Source: JALZMG01 sp963739975 (GTDB taxonomy: Bacteria > Actinomycetota > Acidimicrobiia > Acidimicrobiales > Ilumatobacteraceae). From it: a stretch of 64,000 nt of DNA. The notes below the pieces were generated by a model. It did no database searches, was not told the DNA's origin, and worked only from the letters and a program-made list of their open reading frames with translations. Location of the stretch: assembly GCA_963739975.1 (NCBI GenBank), contig CAVUCK010000019.1, positions 186,001-250,000 on the forward strand, given 5' to 3'. How positions within the stretch are numbered: position 1 is the first letter of the stretch; every line of letters starts with the position of its first letter. Shown here one piece after another: positions 23,761-30,982 of the stretch. The position numbers and the translations under genes were made by a program.

Positions 23761-24782
23761 TCGCCGACATCCCCAGCCCGTCGTCGGGCACCTGGACGAT
23801 CGGTCCGCTGTCGCTCAACGCGTACGGGTTGATGATCGCCCTCGGCGTCATCGCCGCCGTCTGGCTGTTCGGCCGGCGCCTCGAGGCGAAGGGCATCGGG
23901 ACCCGCGACGACGCCAACGCCATCGCCATCTGGGGCGTCGTCGCCGGCGTGATCGGCGCCCGGCTGTACCACGTCGTCACGGACTGGCAGCTGTTCGAGG
24001 ACGACTTCGGCCGAATCTTCAGGATCTGGGAAGGTGGCCTGGGGATCCCGGGAGGGATGCTGGCCGGCGTCCTGGTCGGCGCGTACGTCGGCCACGTACG
24101 GCGCGGGATCCCGCTCGGCCCCGGCCTCAACGCCGTCGCGCCGGCGCTCCCGCTGGCCCAGGCCATCGGCCGGTGGGGCAACTACTTCAACCAGGAGCTG
24201 TTCGGCGGCCCGACCGACCTGCCCTGGGCGCTCGAGGTCAGCCCCGAGACGGCGATCGAGGCGGGCTACGAGCCGGGAACGACCTTCCACCCGACCTTCC
24301 TCTACGAGTCGCTCTCCAACCTCGCCCTGTGCGGGCTCCTGCTGTGGATCGACAAGCGCTTCAACCCGGCCGGCGGTCGCTTGCTGGCAATGTACGTGTT
24401 CGGCTACGGCGTGATCCGGTTCTGGGTCGAGGGGTTGCGGATCGACCCGGCCGACGAACTGGGTGGGCTGCGCTGGAACCAGTGGGTCGCCCTGGCCTGC
24501 GTCGTCGGCGGCGCCCTGTACCTGATCGCCACCCGCGACAAGCCCAAGGAGATCCTGATCGCGCCCTCCGAGTCGGACGAGCTCGCCGAGGAGCCCGACG
24601 AGCCCGACGAGGCTGAGCTGCTCGACGACGACGAGCCGACGGACGACGAGCGCAGCGTCGACAGCCGCGACGACGACATCGAGGACGCCGAGCTCGTCGA
24701 GGACGGCGACGTCAGTGCGCCGGTCGATGACGCGATGTGGGCCGATCACAGCGATGCGCCGCGTCGCGATCCGACTGACTGA
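23757..24782 (+). CDS. lgt: Prolipoprotein diacylglyceryl transferase
   Basis: 341 residues from GTG 23757. Lgt signatures: 'IPSPSSGTWTIGPLSLNAYGLMIALG', split over the first membrane segment (e.g. 'LNAYGLMIALGVIAAVW'), 'GARLYHVVTDW', and 'AIGRWGNYFNQELFGGPTDL' with the essential Arg/Asn/Glu region. It transfers diacylglycerol from phosphatidylglycerol to the lipobox Cys, the first step for lipoproteins such as those at 14853 and 62014. After the last helix, ~65 residues are almost all Asp/Glu, an acidic cytoplasmic tail beyond the usual family length. Confidence 0.96.
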   Translation: MIADIPSPSSGTWTIGPLSLNAYGLMIALGVIAAVWLFGRRLEAKGIGTRDDANAIAIWGVVAGVIGARLYHVVTDWQLFEDDFGRIFRIWEGGLGIPGGMLAGVLVGAYVGHVRRGIPLGPGLNAVAPALPLAQAIGRWGNYFNQELFGGPTDLPWALEVSPETAIEAGYEPGTTFHPTFLYESLSNLALCGLLLWIDKRFNPAGGRLLAMYVFGYGVIRFWVEGLRIDPADELGGLRWNQWVALACVVGGALYLIATRDKPKEILIAPSESDELAEEPDEPDEAELLDDDEPTDDERSVDSRDDDIEDAELVEDGDVSAPVDDAMWADHSDAPRRDPTD

Positions 24783-24786
24783 GCGC

Positions 24787-25872
24787 TCAGATCCGGGCGC
24801 CGGAGGCCGTGTCGAACACGTGCAGCTTGCGCGGGATCAAGCTGATCCAGTCGCCGGGCACGTTGGCGCTGAGACCCTCGGCCCGAGCCACCACCTGGGG
24901 GGCAAGCAACGAATCGCCGCCCGCCACCGCCGAGTCGTCCGTGCAGTAGAGGAACGACTCGGAGCCGAGCTCCTCGACGACGGCGACGGTCACGTCCAGG
25001 CCCGATTCCGAGGAGACCTGCCAGTCCTCCGGACGAACCCCGAGCGTGACGTCGTCGGAGGTCAACGCCCGCCGTTGCTCGGGCGTCAGGGGGACGGTCA
25101 GGCTGCCGTGCGTGGCTCCGTCGTCGCCGACCTTGGCGGCCAGCAGGTTCATCGCCGGCGAGCCGATGAAACCGGCCACGAACACGTTGACCGGCGCCGT
25201 GAACAGGTCGCGCGGTGCGGCGCACTGTTGCAGCACCCCGCGGTCGAGCACGGCGACACGATCGCCCATCGTCATGGCCTCCACCTGGTCGTGGGTGACG
25301 TAGACGGTGGTGACGCCGAGCCGGCGCTGCAGCGCGGCGATCTGGGTGCGGGTCTGCACGCGCAGCTTGGCGTCGAGGTTGGACAGCGGCTCGTCCATCA
25401 GGAACACCTGCGGCTGGCGGACGATCGCCCGGCCCATGGCGACTCGCTGGCGCTGGCCGCCCGACAGCTTGGCCGGCTTGCGCTCGAGCAGCTCCTCGAG
25501 GTCGAGGATCTTGGCCGCTTCGCGCACCCGCTCGGCGCGCTCACGGCGCGGCACCCGCTTGACCTTGAGGTGGAAGCCGATGTTCTCGGCAACCGTCATG
25601 TGCGGGTAGAGCGCGTACGACTGGAACACCATGGCGATGTCCCGCTCCTTGGCTGGCACCCTGGTGACGTCGCGCTCGCCGATGTGGATCGACCCCTCGT
25701 CGACGGGCTCCAGCCCGGCCAGCATGCGCAGCGTCGTGGACTTGCCGCAGCCCGACGGGCCGACCAACACGAGGAACTCGCCGTCGCCGATGGCCAAGTC
25801 GAGGTGGTCGAGTGCCGGATGGTCGAGACCGCCGTATGTGCGCGTGGCGCCGGTAAACGTCACGGTGGCCAT
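24787..25872 (-). CDS. ABC transporter ATP-binding protein, sugar-import (MsmK/UgpC) type
   Basis: 361 residues: Walker A 'VGPSGCGKSTTLRMLAGL' (~37-54), Q-loop 'MVFQSYALYPHMTV', signature 'KLSGGQRQRVAMGRAI', Walker B 'VFLMDEPLSNLD', H-loop 'VYVTHDQVEAMT', then an OB-like regulatory domain with 'LGVRPEDWQV'. This is the shared ATPase of carbohydrate importers (CUT1). No permease or binding protein is adjacent, so it may serve several systems encoded elsewhere. It converges on lgt with a 4-base gap and diverges from the GNAT at 25899 with a 26-base gap. Confidence 0.95.
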   Translation of the reverse strand: MATVTFTGATRTYGGLDHPALDHLDLAIGDGEFLVLVGPSGCGKSTTLRMLAGLEPVDEGSIHIGERDVTRVPAKERDIAMVFQSYALYPHMTVAENIGFHLKVKRVPRRERAERVREAAKILDLEELLERKPAKLSGGQRQRVAMGRAIVRQPQVFLMDEPLSNLDAKLRVQTRTQIAALQRRLGVTTVYVTHDQVEAMTMGDRVAVLDRGVLQQCAAPRDLFTAPVNVFVAGFIGSPAMNLLAAKVGDDGATHGSLTVPLTPEQRRALTSDDVTLGVRPEDWQVSSESGLDVTVAVVEELGSESFLYCTDDSAVAGGDSLLAPQVVARAEGLSANVPGDWISLIPRKLHVFDTASGARI

Positions 25873-25898
25873 CTGGCGGCCAAGCTAATACTGCAGTC

Positions 25899-27086
25899 GT
25901 GATCGAGCTGCACACCCCAGTCGAGGACGACCTCGACGCGATGTTCCGGCTCGACGGCCAGGTCTTCGCCGAGCCGTGGAAGCCTGAGAACCGCCAGCGG
26001 ACGGAGCAGCTCATGGAGCTCGACCGGTTCCGCATCGCCGTCGACGGTCAGCGAGTCGGTCAGCGCGATGGCCGACGCCTCGTCGGGATGGCTGGGTCGT
26101 TCACGCTGGAGATGACGGTCCCCGGAGGCGGCGCTGTGCCGACGGGCGGGGTCACGTTCGTCGCCGTGGCGACGACGCATCGCCGCCAGGGCCTCCTCAC
26201 CCGGCTGATGGAGGCGATCCACCGCGACATCGACGACCGTGGCGAGCCGCTGGCCGCCCTGACGGCCAGTGAGGCCGGCATCTACGAGCGGTTCGGGTAC
26301 GGCGTCGCCACGATGCGCCGGATCACCAAGCTCGACCGCCGGCGGGCCCAGCTCCGTCCCGAGCTCCGGCCGCCGCCGGGTGCCGTGCGCGCCGTCGAGT
26401 GGGACGATCCGGCGCTCCCGGCCGAGTTGGCGTCCAGGTGGGAACGGGTCCGGCGGCTGCGACCGGGTGAGATCTCCCGCTCGGTGACCTGGTTGGAGAC
26501 GCAGATCGGCGATCGCACGGCCGACGCCACGTGGGTGCTGCACGACGAAGGGTTCGCGTCGTGGAAGGTCACGTCGAAGTGGAACGACGGCCACCCAGCC
26601 CACGAGCTCGAACTGCACGATCTGGCCGCGGCGACGCCCGCCGCCCACGCCGCGCTGTGGGAGGCGGTGCTGTCCGTCGACCTGGTCGGCCCGATCCGCT
26701 CGCGGGTGCTGGCGCTCGACGATCCGCTGCCGCACCTCCTCGACGATCCGCGGGCGCTGCGCACGGTCGAGCTGAACGACTTCGTGTGGTGCCACTTGCG
26801 CGACGTGCCGGCGTGCTTCGCCGCTCGCCAGTACTGGACCGACGACGAGGTCGTGATCGAAGCCGAGGGCACTCGGTGGGCCATCGGCGGCGGTGGGTGC
26901 CGGCGGGTCCGCCGCCGCCCGGACCTCGTCGCCGATCCGTCCGCGCTCGGGCCGTTGCTGATGGGTGTCGCACCGACCGAGCTCGCCGCCCGCCGCCGCC
27001 TGAGCGCCCGGACGCCGGAAGCGCTGCGCCGTGCCGATGCCCTGCTCACCGCCCACCCGGCCCCCCACGGAATGTCCGGGTTCTAG
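25899..27086 (+). CDS. Eis-like GNAT acetyltransferase
   Basis: 395 residues from GTG 25899. Two GNAT-like domains and a sterol-carrier-type C-terminus match Eis: acetyl-CoA motif 'VAVATTHRRQGLLTRLM', 'LTASEAGIYERFGYGVAT', and a chain end of '...GMSGF'. In Eis proteins the terminal Phe carboxylate acts as the general base. Family members acetylate amines of aminoglycosides or peptides; the natural substrate here is unknown. The upstream gap holds TAATACT about 9 bases before the GTG, suggesting a -10 box and a leaderless or nearly leaderless message. Confidence 0.9.
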   Translation: MIELHTPVEDDLDAMFRLDGQVFAEPWKPENRQRTEQLMELDRFRIAVDGQRVGQRDGRRLVGMAGSFTLEMTVPGGGAVPTGGVTFVAVATTHRRQGLLTRLMEAIHRDIDDRGEPLAALTASEAGIYERFGYGVATMRRITKLDRRRAQLRPELRPPPGAVRAVEWDDPALPAELASRWERVRRLRPGEISRSVTWLETQIGDRTADATWVLHDEGFASWKVTSKWNDGHPAHELELHDLAAATPAAHAALWEAVLSVDLVGPIRSRVLALDDPLPHLLDDPRALRTVELNDFVWCHLRDVPACFAARQYWTDDEVVIEAEGTRWAIGGGGCRRVRRRPDLVADPSALGPLLMGVAPTELAARRRLSARTPEALRRADALLTAHPAPHGMSGF

Positions 27087-27171
27087 CGAGGCCACGAGGC
27101 GCGCGAGCGAGCGGGCACTTCATGCGGCGGGTGGGCGCCGACGCCGGTGACCCGTCGACGACCATCGCCAT

Positions 27172-27241
27172 CTGGGCGCGGACGTTCTCGTTTCCGAGAA
27201 CGTGCGCGCCCAGAACGGCGATTGAGAACGTCCGCGCCCAG
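27172..27241 (+). repeat. Family A palindromic repeat, copy 3
   Basis: This 70-nt copy has the same three-arm design: palindrome 27172-27213 (19-base arms around TTTC, one mismatch), a linker containing GGCGATTGA, and third arm GAACGTCCGCGCCCAG at 27226-27241. It is flanked by AT on both sides. It lies in the 283-base gap between the Eis-like gene and gatC; the rest of that gap holds only a GCGAGCGAGC-rich stretch loosely like family C (27088-27130) and a presumed gatC promoter near 27280-27360 that I cannot define. Confidence 0.92.
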
Positions 27242-27369
27242 ATGGCGGGCAAACTGCGGAGACCCCGATTTGTTGACGACCCGTCCCACTGACGACCTCG
27301 TCACGCAGCATCGGCCAGCCACCCAATTGCGTCGCCTCCAGCACCGCCTGGCTCCCTAGGCTCGATCCG

Positions 27370-27672
27370 ATGTCCGAACGCATCTCCACCGCCGACGTCG
27401 TGCACGTCGCCCGGCTGGCTCGGCTCGGCCTGACGAGCGAGGAGATCGAGCGCACGACGGCGCAGCTCGGCGCCATGCTCGACCACTTCGCCGACATCGA
27501 CGGCCTGCAGCTCGGCGCCGTGGAGCCGATGACCCAGCCCTACCCCTTGGTCAACGTGCTGCGCGAGGACGAGGAGCGGCCGTGCCTCGACCGCGACGAG
27601 GTCCTCGCTGCGGCTCCCGAGGCCGTCGACGGGCGCTTCAGGGTGCCGCCGATCATCGGGCTCACGACATGA
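27370..27672 (+). CDS. gatC: Glu-tRNA(Gln)/Asp-tRNA(Asn) amidotransferase subunit C
   Basis: 100 residues. 'ISTADVVHVARLARLGLTSEEIERT' and 'LDHFADIDGLQLGAVEPM' are the typical GatC helix and 'V-x-P-M' segment, and 'LREDEERPCLDRDEVLAAAPEA' is the C-terminal wrap. It stabilises the GatA-GatB complex. It is first in a gatCAB operon with ATGA overlaps at 27669-27672 and 29081-29084. Confidence 0.97.
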   Translation: MSERISTADVVHVARLARLGLTSEEIERTTAQLGAMLDHFADIDGLQLGAVEPMTQPYPLVNVLREDEERPCLDRDEVLAAAPEAVDGRFRVPPIIGLTT

Positions 27673-29084
27673 CCGTCAGCGAGATCGCCGCCGACGTGCG
27701 GGCTGGTCGGCGCACCGCTGGTGGCGTGCTCGACGAGCACCTCGCCGCCATCGACCGCCGAGACGGCGAGCTGCACGCCTTCAACGTGGTGCTCGCCGAC
27801 GAGGCGCGGGCCGCCGCCGATGCCGTCGACGCCACCGTGGCCGCCGGTGGGGACCCGGGCCGGCTGGCCGGGGTGCCGGTGGCGCTCAAGGACAACATGG
27901 TCACACGTGGGATCCCGACGACGTGCTCGTCGCGGATCCTCGAGGGATGGCGCCCGCCGTACGACGCCACCGTCGTCGAGCGGCTGCGCGACGCCGGTGC
28001 CGTGCTGGTCGGCAAGACCAACCTCGACGAGTTCGCGATGGGGTCGAGCACGGAGAACTCGGCGTTCGGCCCGACCCGCAACCCGCACGACCCGAGCCGG
28101 GTACCAGGCGGGTCGAGCGGGGGCAGCGCGGCGGCGGTCGCCGCCGGGTTCGCCGCCGTTGCGCTGGGCAGCGACACCGGCGGCTCGATCCGCCAGCCGG
28201 CGGCGCTGTGCGGTGTCGTCGGCGTGAAGCCGACCTACGGCGTCGTCAGTCGCTACGGGCTCGTCGCCTTCGCCAGCAGCCTCGACCAGATCGGCCCGTT
28301 CACCACGACCGTCGCCGACGCCGCGCTGGTGACCGAGGTCATCGGTGGCCACGACCCCAACGACTCGACCTCGATCCCGCGCCCGCCGCCGGCCATCTCG
28401 GCCTCACTGCTCGACGGCGTCGAAGGCGTCAGGGTCGGGCGGATCACCGACCTGCCCGAGGGCGCGGACGCCGATGTCCTGGAGCGGGTGGAGGCGGCGT
28501 TCGACGCGTTGACCGATGCCGGCGCCAAGGTCGTCGACGTCGAGGTGCCGGCGTTCACCTACGGGCTCACGGCGTACTACCTCATCGCCCCGGCCGAGGC
28601 GTCGAGCAACCTCGCCCGCTACGACGGTGTCCGCTACGGGCTGCGCGTGGCTGCCGCCGACACCAACGCCATGTACATGGCGACGCGCGAGGCGGGTTTC
28701 GGCGACGAGGTCAAGCGGCGCATCATGCTCGGCACGTATGCCCTGTCCGCCGGGTACTACGACGCCTACTACGGCAAGGCGCTGAAGGTCCGCCGGCTGA
28801 TCGCCGATGACTTCGCCCGCGCCTACCAGCACGCCGACGTGCTGTTGACGCCGACCTCGCCGACGGTCGCCTTCCCGCTCGGGGACAAGACCGAGAACCC
28901 GCTGGCCATGTACCTCTGCGACACGTACACGATCCCGTCCAACCTGTCCGGCGACCCGGCCATCAGCGTGCCGTTCGGTGCCGGCGCCGGTGGCCTGCCC
29001 GTCGGCGTGCAGGTGCTGGCGCCCACGCTGGCCGAACCGCTGATGTTCCGCGTCGCCCAGTCCCTGGAGAATGCCGCGCCATGA
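27669..29084 (+). CDS. gatA: Glu-tRNA(Gln)/Asp-tRNA(Asn) amidotransferase subunit A
   Basis: 471 residues from ATG 27669, overlapping gatC. The amidase-signature Ser-cisSer-Lys triad is visible: Lys in 'VPVALKDNMVT', cis-Ser in 'PGGSSGGSAAAVAAG', nucleophile Ser in 'LGSDTGGSIRQPAAL'. GatA releases ammonia from glutamine and passes it to GatB for transamidation of mischarged Glu-tRNA(Gln) (and/or Asp-tRNA(Asn)). Full length for the family, with no irregularity. Confidence 0.97.
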   Translation: MTVSEIAADVRAGRRTAGGVLDEHLAAIDRRDGELHAFNVVLADEARAAADAVDATVAAGGDPGRLAGVPVALKDNMVTRGIPTTCSSRILEGWRPPYDATVVERLRDAGAVLVGKTNLDEFAMGSSTENSAFGPTRNPHDPSRVPGGSSGGSAAAVAAGFAAVALGSDTGGSIRQPAALCGVVGVKPTYGVVSRYGLVAFASSLDQIGPFTTTVADAALVTEVIGGHDPNDSTSIPRPPPAISASLLDGVEGVRVGRITDLPEGADADVLERVEAAFDALTDAGAKVVDVEVPAFTYGLTAYYLIAPAEASSNLARYDGVRYGLRVAAADTNAMYMATREAGFGDEVKRRIMLGTYALSAGYYDAYYGKALKVRRLIADDFARAYQHADVLLTPTSPTVAFPLGDKTENPLAMYLCDTYTIPSNLSGDPAISVPFGAGAGGLPVGVQVLAPTLAEPLMFRVAQSLENAAP

Positions 29085-30568
29085 CCACCGCCGAGCCTGC
29101 CCACCGTTTACGTCCGGATTCTGGTTACCCGGGTAACCAGAATCCGGACGTAAACGGGTGGGAGACGGTCATCGGGTTGGAGGTGCACGCCGAGCTGGCA
29201 ACGGCGACGAAGCTGTTCTCGTCGTCACCGAACCGGTTCGGTGACGAGCCGAACACCAACATCGACCCGGTGACGCTCGGGCTGCCGGGGGCGCTGCCGG
29301 TGCTCAACCGCCAGGCCGTTGAGCTGGCGATGCGCATCGGGCTGGCCCTCAACTGCCGCATCCAGCCGTGCACGTTCCACCGGAAGAACTACTTCTACCC
29401 GGACATGCCGAAGGCGTACCAGATCAGCCAGTACGACGTGCCGCTCAACGTCGACGGCTGGCTCGACCTCCCCGACGGCACGCGCATCGGCATCGAGCGG
29501 GCCCACCTCGAAGAGGACACGGGCAAGTCCACCCACCTCGGCGGCAGCGGTGGGCGGATCCACGGCAGCGAGTCGTCGCTGATCGACTTCAACCGGGCCG
29601 GCGTTCCGCTGGTCGAGATCGTCGGGAGACCGGACCTGCGCTCGTCCGAGCACGCCCGCCAGTACGTCGCCGAGCTGCGGGCGATCCTGGTCGCCATCGG
29701 CGCCTCCGACGCCAAGATGGAGGAGGGCTCGATGCGCGTCGACGCCAACGTCAGCGTGCGTCGACCGGGCGAGCCGTTCGGGACCCGCTGCGAGATCAAG
29801 AACCTCAACTCCGTCCGCTCGGTCGGCCGGGCCATCGACTACGAGGCGCACCGCCAGATCGACCTGCTCGAGGCGGGCGAGACGGTGCGCCAGGAGACGA
29901 GGCATTGGGACGAAGGCGACGGCCGCACGCACACGCTGCGCACCAAGGAGGACGCCGACGACTACCGGTACTTCCTCGAACCCGACCTCGTCCCGGTCGT
30001 GCCGGACCCCGGGTGGGTCGAGCGCGTTCGGGCGGCGTTGCCCGCGCTGCCGGGCGCCCGGCGGCAGGGGCTGGCCGAGGCGACGGGCACGGCACCGACC
30101 AGCGAAGCCGTCACGGTCGTCGTGGAGCGCGGCCAGGACGACTACGTGCTGGCCGTCGGCTCCGCCGGTGGCGACGTCGGGCGAGCCGTGATCCACGTCA
30201 AGGAGGCCTTCGCCGGCCAGGGCGCCGAGCCCGCGGTCCCGGCGGCCGACCTCGCCGCGCTGACGCTCCTCGAGGTCGGCGGCCAGCTCACGGCGACGCA
30301 GGCCAAGCAGGTGCTGGCCGACCTGGTGGCGTCGGGCGGCGGCGACCCGGCGGCCATCGCCGAGGCCAAGGGCTTCAAGGCGATGGCGGCCGATGCGCTG
30401 GAGGTGATGGTCGACGAGGCGGTCGCCGCCAACCCCGCGGCATGGCAGAAGTACTGCGACGGCGAGGACAAGGCGATGGGCGCCCTGGTCGGCGCGGTGA
30501 TGAAGGCGTCGAAGGGTCAGGCCGACGGCGCCGCCGTCACGGCGTTGTTGCGCAACCGGCGCCGCTGA
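29081..30568 (+). CDS. gatB: Glu-tRNA(Gln)/Asp-tRNA(Asn) amidotransferase subunit B, with palindromic insert in its N-terminus
   Basis: 495 residues. The conserved start 'WETVIGLEVHAELATATKLF' comes only at residue 27; residues 9-25 are encoded by a perfect 50-nt palindrome (29106-29155). The rest is standard GatB: 'RKNYFYPDMPKAYQISQYD', 'HLEEDTGKSTH', 'LIDFNRAGVPLVEIV', 'EEGSMRVDANVSVRRPGE' and 'CEIKNLNSVRSVGRAIDYE', then the helical and YqeY-like tail. It phosphorylates and amidates the Glu on the tRNA. The insert lies in the variable leader, so function is probably kept. The 3' end overlaps a convergent gene by 32 bases. Confidence 0.97.
   Translation: MTTAEPAHRLRPDSGYPGNQNPDVNGWETVIGLEVHAELATATKLFSSSPNRFGDEPNTNIDPVTLGLPGALPVLNRQAVELAMRIGLALNCRIQPCTFHRKNYFYPDMPKAYQISQYDVPLNVDGWLDLPDGTRIGIERAHLEEDTGKSTHLGGSGGRIHGSESSLIDFNRAGVPLVEIVGRPDLRSSEHARQYVAELRAILVAIGASDAKMEEGSMRVDANVSVRRPGEPFGTRCEIKNLNSVRSVGRAIDYEAHRQIDLLEAGETVRQETRHWDEGDGRTHTLRTKEDADDYRYFLEPDLVPVVPDPGWVERVRAALPALPGARRQGLAEATGTAPTSEAVTVVVERGQDDYVLAVGSAGGDVGRAVIHVKEAFAGQGAEPAVPAADLAALTLLEVGGQLTATQAKQVLADLVASGGGDPAAIAEAKGFKAMAADALEVMVDEAVAANPAAWQKYCDGEDKAMGALVGAVMKASKGQADGAAVTALLRNRRR
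29106..29155. repeat. Family B 50-nt palindrome, copy 1, inside gatB
   Basis: A perfect palindrome of two 25-base arms: GTTTACGTCCGGATTCTGGT followed by TACCC, then the exact reverse complement. It encodes residues 9-25 of GatB without a stop. Two further copies are at 38391-38440 and 39398-39447. Confidence 0.95.
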
Positions 30569-30887
30569 GTCCGCCGCTCAGCGACACCGGTTGCACGGCT
30601 CCCGCACGACCCATGACGCCAGCGATCCGATCGCTGGCCATCACGTCCAACTCGAGCTCCACCGTGCTCGTCCTGCTGACGACCAGGATGCGCCGATCGG
30701 TGACACCGACCAGCACCAGTCCTGGCCCGAGCGCATCGTTGCTGCAGGTGCTGGGGACCGCGACCCGAAGCTCCTCGGACCGCTCGAGGAGGCCGAGCAG
30801 CTGCTCGGCCTCTTGCTCGAGGTCGACCATCAGCCAGTCGGCTGCCCATCGACCCCGCTCCTCCGCCAGTCGGGCTCCAGCACCCAT
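30537..30887 (-). CDS. Small protein with bacterial PH-like strand pattern
   Basis: 116 residues from ATG 30887. The N-terminal helix 'LMVDLEQEAEQLLGLLERSEE' is followed by 'LVLVGVTDRRILVVSR', a pattern seen in bacterial PH-like (YokE/SHOCT-associated) domains. The last ~25 residues are low-complexity and overlap the gatB 3' end by 32 bases. The balanced composition and helix/strand order support coding, but the function is unknown. It diverges from the large regulator at 30983. Confidence 0.55.
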   Translation of the reverse strand: MGAGARLAEERGRWAADWLMVDLEQEAEQLLGLLERSEELRVAVPSTCSNDALGPGLVLVGVTDRRILVVSRTSTVELELDVMASDRIAGVMGRAGAVQPVSLSGGLSGAGCATTP

Positions 30888-30982
30888 GCTCTCGTCCTGC
30901 TCCCTCCCGTTGGTCCGCCACCGGTACTCTGCGCTGACTGGCCCCGAGCCGCATCGGGGAGACCCCGTGCAGTCGTCCATCG

